Assembly: GCA_002407045.1 (NCBI GenBank)
Contig: DHKB01000041.1
Coordinates: 1-34,762, forward strand
Source of the DNA: Candidatus Bruticola papionis
GTDB taxonomy: Bacteria > Vulcanimicrobiota > Xenobia > Xenobiales > Xenobiaceae
Direction of reading: 5' to 3'
Length of the DNA stretch: 34,762 nt
Shown: positions 1 through 8,225 of the stretch, in pieces
Layout: every line of letters begins with the position of its first letter
Numbering within the stretch: the first letter of the stretch is position 1
Translations under genes and position numbers: made by a program
The notes under the pieces: model-generated
Databases searched by the model: none
What the model saw: only the letters and a program-made list of their open reading frames with translations
What the model was told of the DNA's origin: nothing

Positions 1-2780
1 ACTTCTTTACCATCTAAAGATTGCAAAGCGATCTCTTTAGCCTTTTCGCCGGAAAGTTCTTTGCGAATAGCACCTAAAAGCTTGCCATAGCGAGGGCCGA
101 CGGTAGGCAAATTGGGCTTGACAATATAGTCTAAGAAGTTCTGTTCGGCGCTGATAAACTTAATAGCTTTTACGTTAAGCTCGTCGAGGACGTAATCACG
201 GAAGCGCTCTACGCTGCGGCGATCGGCTTCAGTAGTAACACCAATAAGTACTTCAGACAGAGGCTGGCGCACTTTTTGTTTGGAAGCTACACGAGCAGAA
301 CGACCGATAGAGATAATTTGCATAGCCGTGTTGCCATCTTGCAAGAGCTGAGCATCAAATTTGCTTTCATCAAACTCGGGCCAAGAAGCTAAATGAACGC
401 TCTTGGGAGCTTTAGAATCTACGCTAGGCACCAAGTTGCGCCACACTTCTTCAGCCAAGAAAGGAGTGAAAGGAGCTTGCAACTTAGCCAAAGTGACTAA
501 GCACTCATAAAGAGTGTGATAAGCAGCCGAATCGTTTTCCCAGAAGCGACGACGATTTAAACGTACATACCAATTGGAAAGCACATCGACAAAGTTTTCC
601 AAATTTTTGGCAGCTTTAGTCAAATCATATACATCTAAATAGTCACTGACAGCCTTAATAGTTTGCTGCAAACGAGCTAAGATCCACTTATCTAAGTCGG
701 TATAGCTCTCGGGAGCGGCGGGCACGCTTAAATCTACTTCAGCCACGTTGGCATTTAAGAGGAAGAACTGCCAAGTATTCCACCAAGTGCTCAAATGTTT
801 CGAAGCTTCGGCCACCAATTCGGCGGAGAAACGACGGCTCAATTCAGGCGGAGCGGAAGTGTAAAGATACCAGCGAATAGCGTCAGCGCCCTGAGAATTT
901 AATACATCCCAAGGATTGACGACATTGCCGCGGCTCTTAGACATTTTTTCGCCTTGGCCGTCAAGTACCAAACCGTGACAAATTACACTCTTATAGGCAA
1001 TTTTGTCAAAGAGCATAACGCCTAACTGGTGCAAAGAATTGAACCAACCGCGAGTTTGATCTAAGCCTTCGCAAATAAGATCAGCCGGATACAGCTTCTT
1101 TTCGAAAAGCTCTTTATTTTCGAAAGGATAATGCAATTGAGCAAAAGGCATAGATCCGGAATCATACCAGCAGTCGATCACATCAGGCACACGACGCATA
1201 GTATGGCCGCACTTTTGGCACTTAAAGGTAATTCTGTCTACATAGGGGCGGTGAGGATCGAAATCGGCAGCATGGATATCGATATCTTGCTCGGCACGCT
1301 CGGCCAATTCGGCGTAAGATCCGATGGTCTCACGCTCGCCACACTCTTCACAAGTCCAAATAGGCAAAGGAGTGCCCCAATATCTGGTACGAGAAATAGC
1401 CCAGTCTACCAAGTTGTTGAGCCAATCGCCGTAGCGGCCATTCTTAATGTGGGCAGGATGCCAATCGATCTCTTGGTTCTTTTCAATTAAGCGCTTTTGC
1501 AAGCTGGTATTATTGATATACCAAGAATCTGTAGCGTAATAGAGCAAAGGAGTACCACAACGCCAACAATGAGGATAAGAGTGAGCGTACTTCTTAATGC
1601 GGAAAAGCAACTTGCGCTCTTTTAGATCTTCAATGATCTTGGGATCGGCATCTTTAAACCAAAGACCAGCCACAAAGTGAGCGTCGTCGCGGAAATGACC
1701 ATCAGTTTTTACAGGGTGAATAATAGGCAAATCATTCTTGCGACCTACATCCAAGTCGTCAGCACCGAAAGCCGGAGCGATATGGACGATGCCGGAGCCG
1801 TCTTCGGAAGTAACAAAAGAGCCGCTGACTACACGATGGCCGACTTTTTCGCCAAAATCGTACCATTTATAAGGAGCGTTATACTTGGTGCCAACTAAGT
1901 CGGAGCCCTTGAAAGAAGCTAAAATTTCTGGTTCGGGAGCTTCAGATGCTAAATTTAAAGCTTGACGCAACAAAGTGCGAGCCAAAATAAGCACGCGGCC
2001 ATCCTCTAGCTTGGCGGCCACATACTCTAAGTCGGGATGTACACAAGCAGCTACGTTGCCGGGCAAAGTCCAGGGAGTGGTAGTCCAAACTAAAAGGGCA
2101 CTGTCGGCAGGTAAGCCGAGCTTTTCCGGCTCACTTAAAGGGAAACGCACATAGAGAGAAGGATCTTCTACATCTTTATAAGCGGAGCCAGCTTCAGCAC
2201 TAGAAAGCGGCGTACCACAGCGAGCGCAGTAAGGTACTACCTTGTAACCTAAATAGAGCAAGCCTTTCTTCCACAGCTCTTTTAAGGACCACCACACACT
2301 TTCGACGTAGTTGTTGCTCATAGTCATGTAGCAATTGTCTAAGTCTGTCCAATAAGCAATGCGCTCGGTCAATTTGCGCCAAGCGCCTTCGTAAGTCATA
2401 ACGGAGCTGCGGCACTCTTTGCAAAAAGGCTCGATGCCGTATTTTTCGATAGCAGGTTTGCCGGAAAAGCCTAAGCGTTTTTCAACTTCAATTTCTACAG
2501 GCAAACCGTGGCAATCCCAGCCGGCTTTGCGGCGTACTTTGAAACCGCGCATAGTTTTATAGCGAGGAAATAAATCTTTATAAGCGCGAGCTTGAACATG
2601 GTGAACGCCAGGATTACCATTAGCGGTAGGCGGGCCGTCGTAAACGACAAATTCAGGAGCGCCTTCGCGTATCTCTAAAGACTGGGCAAATATATTTTCT
2701 TCTTTCCAAAATTTGAGAGTCTCTTCTTCTAAAGATGGCAAAGAGGCGCGAGGATCCACATTGGGAAATCTGGTGTTCAT
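1..2780 (-). CDS. ileS: Isoleucyl-tRNA synthetase, 3' end cut by window
   Basis: Charges tRNA-Ile with isoleucine in the cytoplasm (class I synthetase). The open frame runs from the ATG at 2778-2780 off the window edge; 926 residues are visible. The family's longer (type 2) form is usually a little over 1,000 aa, so roughly the last 100 residues are probably missing. The signature HIGH site reads GVHHV (near residue 60) after NGNP, a variant I recall from other long IleS proteins. The KMSKS loop is perfect (K612, bases 933-947), followed by RGNVVNPWDVLN. A CxxC pair (KCQKCGH) lies before the catalytic core's second half, and the C-terminal part carries the anticodon-binding helices (LSNWYVRLNRRRFWE). 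It stands alone behind a 330-bp leader region and a strong terminator of the preceding gene. The identification is secure. Confidence 0.97.
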   Translation of the reverse strand, partial: MNTRFPNVDPRASLPSLEEETLKFWKEENIFAQSLEIREGAPEFVVYDGPPTANGNPGVHHVQARAYKDLFPRYKTMRGFKVRRKAGWDCHGLPVEIEVEKRLGFSGKPAIEKYGIEPFCKECRSSVMTYEGAWRKLTERIAYWTDLDNCYMTMSNNYVESVWWSLKELWKKGLLYLGYKVVPYCARCGTPLSSAEAGSAYKDVEDPSLYVRFPLSEPEKLGLPADSALLVWTTTPWTLPGNVAACVHPDLEYVAAKLEDGRVLILARTLLRQALNLASEAPEPEILASFKGSDLVGTKYNAPYKWYDFGEKVGHRVVSGSFVTSEDGSGIVHIAPAFGADDLDVGRKNDLPIIHPVKTDGHFRDDAHFVAGLWFKDADPKIIEDLKERKLLFRIKKYAHSYPHCWRCGTPLLYYATDSWYINNTSLQKRLIEKNQEIDWHPAHIKNGRYGDWLNNLVDWAISRTRYWGTPLPIWTCEECGERETIGSYAELAERAEQDIDIHAADFDPHRPYVDRITFKCQKCGHTMRRVPDVIDCWYDSGSMPFAQLHYPFENKELFEKKLYPADLICEGLDQTRGWFNSLHQLGVMLFDKIAYKSVICHGLVLDGQGEKMSKSRGNVVNPWDVLNSQGADAIRWYLYTSAPPELSRRFSAELVAEASKHLSTWWNTWQFFLLNANVAEVDLSVPAAPESYTDLDKWILARLQQTIKAVSDYLDVYDLTKAAKNLENFVDVLSNWYVRLNRRRFWENDSAAYHTLYECLVTLAKLQAPFTPFLAEEVWRNLVPSVDSKAPKSVHLASWPEFDESKFDAQLLQDGNTAMQIISIGRSARVASKQKVRQPLSEVLIGVTTEADRRSVERFRDYVLDELNVKAIKFISAEQNFLDYIVKPNLPTVGPRYGKLLGAIRKELSGEKAKEIALQSLDGKE

Positions 2781-2990
2781 ATTTTAACCTCTGGTCTTGA
2801 TATTTTTATCCAAAAAAACGGCCCGCCCGAGTTTAGGCTTACCTTTTACTTAAAAGAGCCATTTTCCAAGCGAACGATCAAAAAAAGCCGCTACCCCACC
2901 GCTATAATAAACGGCAAGAAAGCTTAGCTTGTTATCTCCCCCACTTTAAATTGGGAGAGGCAAAACCTTGCGAAATATAGTAGCAATTTT
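2781..2990 (-). promoter_or_regulatory. Structured leader upstream of ileS
   Basis: Reading the minus strand, a weak promoter-like TTGCAC-N17-TACTAT starts the region. It is followed by a 7-bp hairpin (CTCTCCC/GGGGGAG, about 2936-2959), then a GC-rich segment (AGCGGTGGGGTAGCGGC) directly followed by seven T, then a second hairpin (GGCT-CTTTT...AAAAG-GTAAGCC, about 2837-2861) and another GC-rich stretch ending in seven T. Two hairpin plus T-run segments before the start codon resemble an attenuator. A T-box riboswitch is the usual ileS leader in Bacillota, but I do not find its UGGU-containing core. The T-runs are clearly visible; the regulatory function is inferred. Confidence 0.35.
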
Positions 2991-3023
2991 ATGTTCAAGG
3001 TGCAAGCAAGCTACAACTAAACA

Positions 3024-3070
3024 ACAAAAAAGCGCCGCACTCAGAGCTAGGCCCAATAAGTGCGGCGCTT
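3024..3070 (-). terminator. Intrinsic terminator after the alcohol dehydrogenase
   Basis: Perfect 11-bp stem (AGCGCCGCACT paired with AGTGCGGCGCT, 3031-3041 and 3059-3069) with a 17-nt loop. Read on the minus strand it is followed by a run of T, which ends transcripts of the dehydrogenase gene before ileS. Confidence 0.9.
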
Positions 3071-3110
3071 CCTAAGAAGCTAAGACAACTTCACAGCCTT
3101 TCCTTACAGC

Positions 3111-4319
3111 TTACAGGGGCTGAAGAGAAGTTCTGTAGATAGTTTCTACAATTTCACGGCCGTTACCAGAAGGAGCGATGTCTAAAAGTCCACTCAAGGA
3201 AGGAGTGGTATAGACCAAATCGGTGAGCTTATCTACGTCGGCTTCAGTGAAACCTTCATCGGTAAGTTTCTGAGGTACGCCAACGGAAACCAACCAATCC
3301 TGTACGGACTTGGCAGCCAAGTAAGCTTCGGAAGCTTCGCCAGCTAAATCGGGGTTGATAGGAGCCAAAATATCGGCCAAGATGTGAGCTCTGTCTTTGT
3401 AAATCACGTTAATAACGGAAGGCAAGAGCATAGAGAGACCGAGACCGTGAGCCAACTCAGGCTTTACGCCACTGAGAGGGTGCTCCAAAGCGTGGGTGTA
3501 GTGGAGCATACCGTTATCGAAGCAAACGCCAGCGATCATGGCAGCGTAGGCTAAATAGTAGCGAGCTTCCAGATCTTCGGGGTTTTGCAAAGCCATGGGC
3601 AAATACTTGTGGACTAAGCGAACAACGTCGCGGGCCAAAGTAATAGTATAAGGAGAAAGCACCTTAGAAGTGGCAGCTTCAACTACGTGGTTGACAGCGT
3701 CGATAGAGACGTATCTGGTCTGGTTGGGAGACAACTTAACCATAAGCTGCGGATCGTCGATAGCAAACATAGGATAGATGCAATCGTAAGCGATAGCTGG
3801 CTTAAAGTTCTTCTCAGGAACACTAACTACGGCAAAGCGGTTAGTTTCGGTACCGGTACCGTGAGTTAAGTTGATAGAGACAATGGGAGCAGCCTTCTCG
3901 GGTGTGAAGGTAAATTCGTAAATATCGTTGGCAGTTTTGTCGGGATACTCTAACAGAATAGCCACGGACTTGCCAGCGTCGGTGGGAGAACCGCCACCAA
4001 TAGCGATAACGGCCTTAGCACCAAACTCACGAGCCATCTGGGCAGCTTCATTTACATGATGAGTAGTGGGGTTAGGCGTTACTTTATCGTAGTTGATGTA
4101 GCCAATGCCCGCATCTTTTAAGGCTTTTTCTACGTGATCCCAAGCACCGGTAAGCTTATAAGCACGATGACCGGACATAACGATCACTTTATCTACGCCT
4201 TTGGACTTCAAAACTTTAGCGATGTCAACCATCTTGTCGATGGCGCCTACGCCGAAGTAAACGGTAGTCCTAGTTCTAATCTCTTTAACGTCGTAAATAT
4301 TAACGTTTTTCTCGAACAT
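3111..4319 (-). CDS. Iron-containing alcohol dehydrogenase
   Basis: Predicted NAD(P)-dependent, iron-activated (group III) alcohol dehydrogenase of fermentative metabolism, 402 aa, a normal length for the family. It shows the nucleotide-binding GGGSPTDAGK, the family signature GTGTETNRFAV (usual form GTGSEVT), a metal-binding D-x3-H (DAVNH) and the HALEHPLSG block with further metal-ligand histidines. There is no signal peptide, so it is cytoplasmic. The ATG is preceded by TAGGAGAG at good spacing. It is monocistronic, with its own terminator downstream and a palindrome-flanked promoter upstream. The substrate (ethanol, butanol, methanol or lactaldehyde type) cannot be told from sequence alone. 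Confidence 0.93.
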   Translation of the reverse strand: MFEKNVNIYDVKEIRTRTTVYFGVGAIDKMVDIAKVLKSKGVDKVIVMSGHRAYKLTGAWDHVEKALKDAGIGYINYDKVTPNPTTHHVNEAAQMAREFGAKAVIAIGGGSPTDAGKSVAILLEYPDKTANDIYEFTFTPEKAAPIVSINLTHGTGTETNRFAVVSVPEKNFKPAIAYDCIYPMFAIDDPQLMVKLSPNQTRYVSIDAVNHVVEAATSKVLSPYTITLARDVVRLVHKYLPMALQNPEDLEARYYLAYAAMIAGVCFDNGMLHYTHALEHPLSGVKPELAHGLGLSMLLPSVINVIYKDRAHILADILAPINPDLAGEASEAYLAAKSVQDWLVSVGVPQKLTDEGFTEADVDKLTDLVYTTPSLSGLLDIAPSGNGREIVETIYRTSLQPL

Positions 4320-4397
4320 TTAAGCACTCTCCTACGTTGGTTTATTTCCCCATCCCCTAGCCTAAAAGTTTCGCTTTAAGGCTTTTTTACCTCCCGC

Positions 4398-4459
4398 ATT
4401 ATAGAAAGCAAATTGTTAGAAAAATATATGCGAAAAATATATTTTTCGCATATATTTTT
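4398..4459 (-). promoter_or_regulatory. 40-bp perfect palindrome beside the adh promoter
   Basis: Bases 4420-4459 form a perfect 40-bp palindrome (half-site AAAAATATATGCGAAAAATA). A consensus -10 TATAAT for the downstream dehydrogenase lies at 4398-4403 on the minus strand; with a 17-bp spacer its -35 position falls at 4421-4426, on the edge of the palindrome, and no good -35 box is present. That arrangement fits a regulator-dependent promoter. Read from the phosphatase gene at 4502, the same hairpin followed by T-rich sequence could instead be an AT-rich terminator. The palindrome is certain; its role is inference. Confidence 0.55.
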
Positions 4460-4501
4460 TCTGATAGCATCAATAAAAGAGTAGACAGAGTATGTCAATG
4501 T

Positions 4502-4951
4502 CTATATAAGCTGATCCAGTAAAGCCTGACATCCTTCATTAACATCTTGCCAAGTGGCTTCAAAATTGCGTGTATACCAAGGATCGGCCACATCACCGGG
4601 GCGCTTGGTGTAGTCCATTAATAAACTAAGTTTGCCTTCCGGATCGCCGCCGCAAATTTTACGCATATAACGCATATTAGAGCAATCCATACCGACAATA
4701 TAATCAAATTCAGCATAGTCGTCACTATTCATAGTGCGAGCTCGCTTACCAGCGCAACTTATACCTTTAGCAGCTAACAACTTGTGCACCGGCGGATAAA
4801 CGGGATTATTATATTCTTCGTCACTAACGGCTGCCGATTCAATATGAAAGACACCGTCTAAATTATGCTTAGACACAAGATCTTTCATTACAAATTCAGC
4901 CATAGGCGAGCGACAAATATTACCATGGCAAACGAATAGAATTTTAATCAT
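4502..4951 (-). CDS. Low-molecular-weight protein tyrosine phosphatase
   Basis: 149 aa, the usual size for LMW-PTP. The catalytic P-loop C-x5-R is at residues 8-14 (CHGNICR) followed by SPMAE, and the general-acid loop is D123-P124-W125 (usually DPY or DPW/F), so both catalytic elements are intact. It removes phosphate from tyrosine (possibly arginine) residues in cytoplasmic proteins. It starts 17 bp after the Fic gene's stop, on the same strand, so the two are probably co-transcribed. The Shine-Dalgarno is weak (AGGA). A substrate related to the neighbouring Fic protein is possible but unproven. Confidence 0.93.
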   Translation of the reverse strand: MIKILFVCHGNICRSPMAEFVMKDLVSKHNLDGVFHIESAAVSDEEYNNPVYPPVHKLLAAKGISCAGKRARTMNSDDYAEFDYIVGMDCSNMRYMRKICGGDPEGKLSLLMDYTKRPGDVADPWYTRNFEATWQDVNEGCQALLDQLI

Positions 4952-4968
4952 GTTTTTATTTGTTAGTC

Positions 4969-5817
4969 CTAGTCTTTATAATCTATATGCAAATAGCGGT
5001 TTTTCAATTTATGGGTGGTTCCTAGCAATAAATTTTCAAAAAATTGCTGCAAATATTGCGTTGTAGCGTGGATTCCGTTGGGCAAATTGTTGTAATTGGC
5101 TCTCACTAAGGCATTGCGAAAATACCACGAATTGTGAGCAAAAATATCATTATCAAGGCTAAAACCAAAAGTTCGCAAATACTTAATAATAAAAACGGCT
5201 GTCGTACGAGTATTGCCCTCACAAAAAGGATGAATTTGCCACAAACCGGCAGTAAACTCGGCTAGATGTTTTACACTTTGCGCAAGACTATTTTTGCTAT
5301 AAGGGAACAATTTTTCTTGAGTAAAATCATAGTCAAGAGTTTCCTGGAGACTGTCGCAAGGAGCATAATAGACAGTGTCTCCATTAAGTACCCACTCTTT
5401 TTTGGAAATATTGTAAGTCCGAAATTGACCGGCATGGCTAAAGACTTCGGCAAAAAGGCATTTATGCAAGTTCTTATAATAAGCGGGAGAGAATTGAAAA
5501 GTTTGCTCAGACAATACTTCAGCAATGTGCACAGAAACGAGATCGGCCTCTTCACAATTGTCCTCGACGCCTAAACGTTGCCGTTTCTGCTCATAATAAC
5601 TATGCAACCGCTGCTTAGCAGTTGACATATCGATTTGACCTTCGATATGCTCCTTGGCCGTTTCCAGTAAATAAGCGGAAGTTTTCAGACCATCTACATC
5701 TTGAAGCCCAATTGCCGCCCGCCAAGCAGCACTTTTTTCCGCTTGTTCAGGCTCACTTTGACGAAGATATGTTTCCAGGCTGTAACTTTGCTCATTCGAA
5801 TCATAAACTTTTGACAT
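4969..5817 (-). CDS. Fic-domain protein (probable AMP-transferase)
   Basis: 282 aa. The Fic active-site motif is at residues 196-204, HPFCEGNTR, a common variant of HPFx(D/E)GNGR with Thr for the second Gly and no second arginine three residues later. Before it is the beta-hairpin flap (ISKKEWVLNGDTVYYAP, about 137-153). Fic enzymes usually transfer AMP from ATP to Tyr, Ser or Thr hydroxyls of a target. Residues about 43-80 (SAYLLETAKEHIEGQIDMST and the following helix) resemble the VbhA-type inhibitory helix fused to the N-terminus. The candidate inhibitory glutamate is E59 (IEG), but Lys rather than Ser/Thr sits four residues before it. The start ATG at 5817 lacks a clear Shine-Dalgarno. 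A stand-alone antitoxin gene is not seen. Target unknown. Confidence 0.9.
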   Translation of the reverse strand: MSKVYDSNEQSYSLETYLRQSEPEQAEKSAAWRAAIGLQDVDGLKTSAYLLETAKEHIEGQIDMSTAKQRLHSYYEQKRQRLGVEDNCEEADLVSVHIAEVLSEQTFQFSPAYYKNLHKCLFAEVFSHAGQFRTYNISKKEWVLNGDTVYYAPCDSLQETLDYDFTQEKLFPYSKNSLAQSVKHLAEFTAGLWQIHPFCEGNTRTTAVFIIKYLRTFGFSLDNDIFAHNSWYFRNALVRANYNNLPNGIHATTQYLQQFFENLLLGTTHKLKNRYLHIDYKD

Positions 5818-5950
5818 GCGACTTATTTTAAAGCAATGCTATTACTTGAGGCAATCATTTTTTATTGCTTAACTTTTAAAAGTGATTAACCAAAATAAAA
5901 AGTCCAACCATAGATAACCTAAAAGGAAAATACCAATAGTTCAAACCGAT

Positions 5951-6054
5951 ATTGCATTAAACCTTGCAATTTACAAGATCATCTATTCATTAATATTGAT
6001 ATTGTTCGCGCATTGATATATAATCCGGATAGATTTAGAGTATTTTTTGGGGGG
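5951..6054 (+). promoter_or_regulatory. Promoter, inverted repeat and RBS of the methyltransferase
   Basis: A near-consensus promoter lies at TTGATA (5996-6001), 17-bp spacer, TATAAT (6019-6024). Upstream is an inverted repeat ATTGCA-N8-TGCAAT (5951-5970). The ribosome site is an unusual run of six G (6049-6054) five bases before ATG 6060. The inverted repeat could be a control site for the helix-turn-helix part of the methyltransferase itself, as in self-regulated restriction-modification operons; that is inference. The rest of the 5818-5950 gap holds only AT-rich sequence. Confidence 0.65.
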
Positions 6055-6059
6055 CATTT

Positions 6060-8225
6060 ATGTATATTTCAGTTGATGAAGCTGCTGTAAAGTTTAATAT
6101 TTCTAAAAGGCGCGTCCAAGTTTTGTGTGAAGAAGGACGTATTAATGGTGCTAGTATAATTGGCGGTGCGTGGCGTATTCCTAAAAGTGCTACAAAACCT
6201 GTTGATAAGCGAAAAAAGAGGATGTGCAATTATGAGTTGGAGCTATACAGTACATCACAAGAAGCGCTTACTATTACGGATGTATGTGAACTGTTATCTA
6301 TATCAAAAGCCACATTAAAAAATTGGATTCGCTTAAGAAAAATCGTTCCCGATATCGGCGATCAATTATTTAGTCGTGGATATATTGAACACTTTATCGA
6401 AGATCTAAAATCTAACGATAATATAAAACTTAAAAGTCGCAGAAACAAAAAGCAGGTTTCAGGTAAAATTCTCTATAGAGATTATATTTATACTGAAAGC
6501 AACCAAAAACTAATTGCTGAACTATTAGAAATTAGCGCAATTGAAAGCGAAAAAGAGCTTTTAATAGTCCTCGCTAATTTTGCCGTTCAACTTTATTACC
6601 AAAGTCGCAACATCGAATTTACGGACAACAACGTCTTATTAAACTTTTTGTCTAAAGAACAAACAAGCGAATTCTATGTCTTGATTAAGGATCTTATTGG
6701 AGAGTGCGCAATTGATCCAGTTTTAATAAACAAATTACAGCCTGTATTATCAAAAAGAATACAATTTGTTAAGGGAGAGGACTCATTAGGAGGCGTATAC
6801 ATTTCCTTACGAGATATCGGACAGCGAAAAAATTTAGGCACTTATTACACTCCGCAAAAAATTGTCAACAAATTGATTGGCCTTTTATATGAAAACAGCA
6901 ATTTACAGAAAAAGACGATTTGTGATCCTTGCTGCGGTACAGGTAATTTTTTATTAAGTCTTTGCGTTAAAGGAGTAGATTACTCTACTCTTTATGGACA
7001 GGATATAGATTCTACAAGTGTATTTTTGTCGAGAATTAATATAGCACTTGTCGTCCCCGAAATATCGGCTTTAGAAATACGCTCCAGGATCACTATTGGC
7101 AATACATATTTTGAAAGTTTTACTCAAAAATTTGATATAGTCGTCGGCAATCCGCCTTGGGGGAGCAACTTTTCGGAAGAAGATATCAGCAAATGCCGAA
7201 AGATATTAAAAACAGCATCTGATAAAAATATAGAATCTTACGATTTATTTGTTGAAAAAGCCTTATCCATGCTTGTTTATAAAGGCATGCTGGCATTCGT
7301 TCTTCCTGAAGCAATTTTGAACGTTGCAGCGCATAACACCATTAGAAAATTAATGCTCGACTCTTGCTCTTTTAGATTCGTTTCCTACCTTGGTAATGTT
7401 TTTTCAGGTGTTCAGTGTCCTTCCATTATTCTTGGTATAACACCAGACAATGAAAAAAATGTAGTTGGTTGCAAAGTTTCCACTGACAATAGTTCGTATA
7501 CCATTTCAGAACCCAGAATTTTTTCAAACGACACGCTTTCATTCAATGTGTCTGACGAAGAGAATAGGTGTCTGAATGCAATTAGCAATATAAAAAATGT
7601 TACTTATTTGAAAGACAACGCTCAATTCGCACTTGGCATAGTCACTGGCAATAACAAGGAATATCTATCAACCGAAAAAGGTATCAATAATGAAGTTATT
7701 CTCAAGGGCAATGATATTACGAGATATAGAATAAAAAAGGCAAAAAATTATATTCGCTTCGTACCGGAATCTTTTCAGCAAGTCGCCCCTGTTGAAATGT
7801 ATAGGGCAAAGGAAAAATTACTCTATCGTTTTATAAGCGAGGTTCCTGTCTTTGCCTATGATAACCAGCAAACACTCTCCCTGAACAGCTGCAATGTTCT
7901 TATCCCTCGTATTAAAGGCCTTGAAATAAAGTATATTCTTGCAATACTTAACTCAAGTGTTACTGTTTATTTTATTGCAAAGAAGTTTAATTCTGTCAAA
8001 TTGCTTCGTTCACACATTGAGCAAATGCCTATACCATTTGTTCCAATGGATGTTCAAATTCCTATCATAAAAGAAGTAGACCGCATAATGAGTTCTTCCG
8101 AAAATATAAGTGAGCTTTATAAAGATTTGGATAACGAAGTTATGAAATTATTTGGCCTTTCTAAAACAAATAGAAATATTATAAAAAATGCTTTATATGG
8201 GAAGAATTTATTCATTGATACGTAG
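6060..8225 (+). CDS. N6-adenine DNA methyltransferase with N-terminal HTH domains
   Basis: 721 aa. Residues 1-47 form an excisionase/MerR-like helix-turn-helix (SVDEAAVKFNISKRRVQ ... GGAWRIP). Residues about 68-98 form a second one (LTITDVCELLSISKATLKNW). The methyltransferase core follows: N-terminal SAM motif NLGTYYTPQKIV from about 258, motif I DPCCGTGNF at about 289, catalytic NPPW at 364-367. The C-terminal 250 residues (LKGNDITRY ... EKLLYRF ... SLNSCNVLIPRIKGLEIKYI) match a TaqI-like target-recognition domain. I see no nuclease motif in this chain. It methylates adenine in a specific DNA site, probably protecting against the convergent nuclease gene, whose end overlaps by 14 bp. By eye its codons are more AT-rich than ileS or clpC, suggesting horizontal transfer. 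Confidence 0.9.
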   Translation: MYISVDEAAVKFNISKRRVQVLCEEGRINGASIIGGAWRIPKSATKPVDKRKKRMCNYELELYSTSQEALTITDVCELLSISKATLKNWIRLRKIVPDIGDQLFSRGYIEHFIEDLKSNDNIKLKSRRNKKQVSGKILYRDYIYTESNQKLIAELLEISAIESEKELLIVLANFAVQLYYQSRNIEFTDNNVLLNFLSKEQTSEFYVLIKDLIGECAIDPVLINKLQPVLSKRIQFVKGEDSLGGVYISLRDIGQRKNLGTYYTPQKIVNKLIGLLYENSNLQKKTICDPCCGTGNFLLSLCVKGVDYSTLYGQDIDSTSVFLSRINIALVVPEISALEIRSRITIGNTYFESFTQKFDIVVGNPPWGSNFSEEDISKCRKILKTASDKNIESYDLFVEKALSMLVYKGMLAFVLPEAILNVAAHNTIRKLMLDSCSFRFVSYLGNVFSGVQCPSIILGITPDNEKNVVGCKVSTDNSSYTISEPRIFSNDTLSFNVSDEENRCLNAISNIKNVTYLKDNAQFALGIVTGNNKEYLSTEKGINNEVILKGNDITRYRIKKAKNYIRFVPESFQQVAPVEMYRAKEKLLYRFISEVPVFAYDNQQTLSLNSCNVLIPRIKGLEIKYILAILNSSVTVYFIAKKFNSVKLLRSHIEQMPIPFVPMDVQIPIIKEVDRIMSSSENISELYKDLDNEVMKLFGLSKTNRNIIKNALYGKNLFIDT

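Noticed and set aside
2880..2915. T-box core in the ileS leader
   Set aside because: The GGTGGGGTAGCGGC segment resembles the GGGTGGTACCGCG core only loosely and lacks the UGGU needed to pair with tRNA-Ile.
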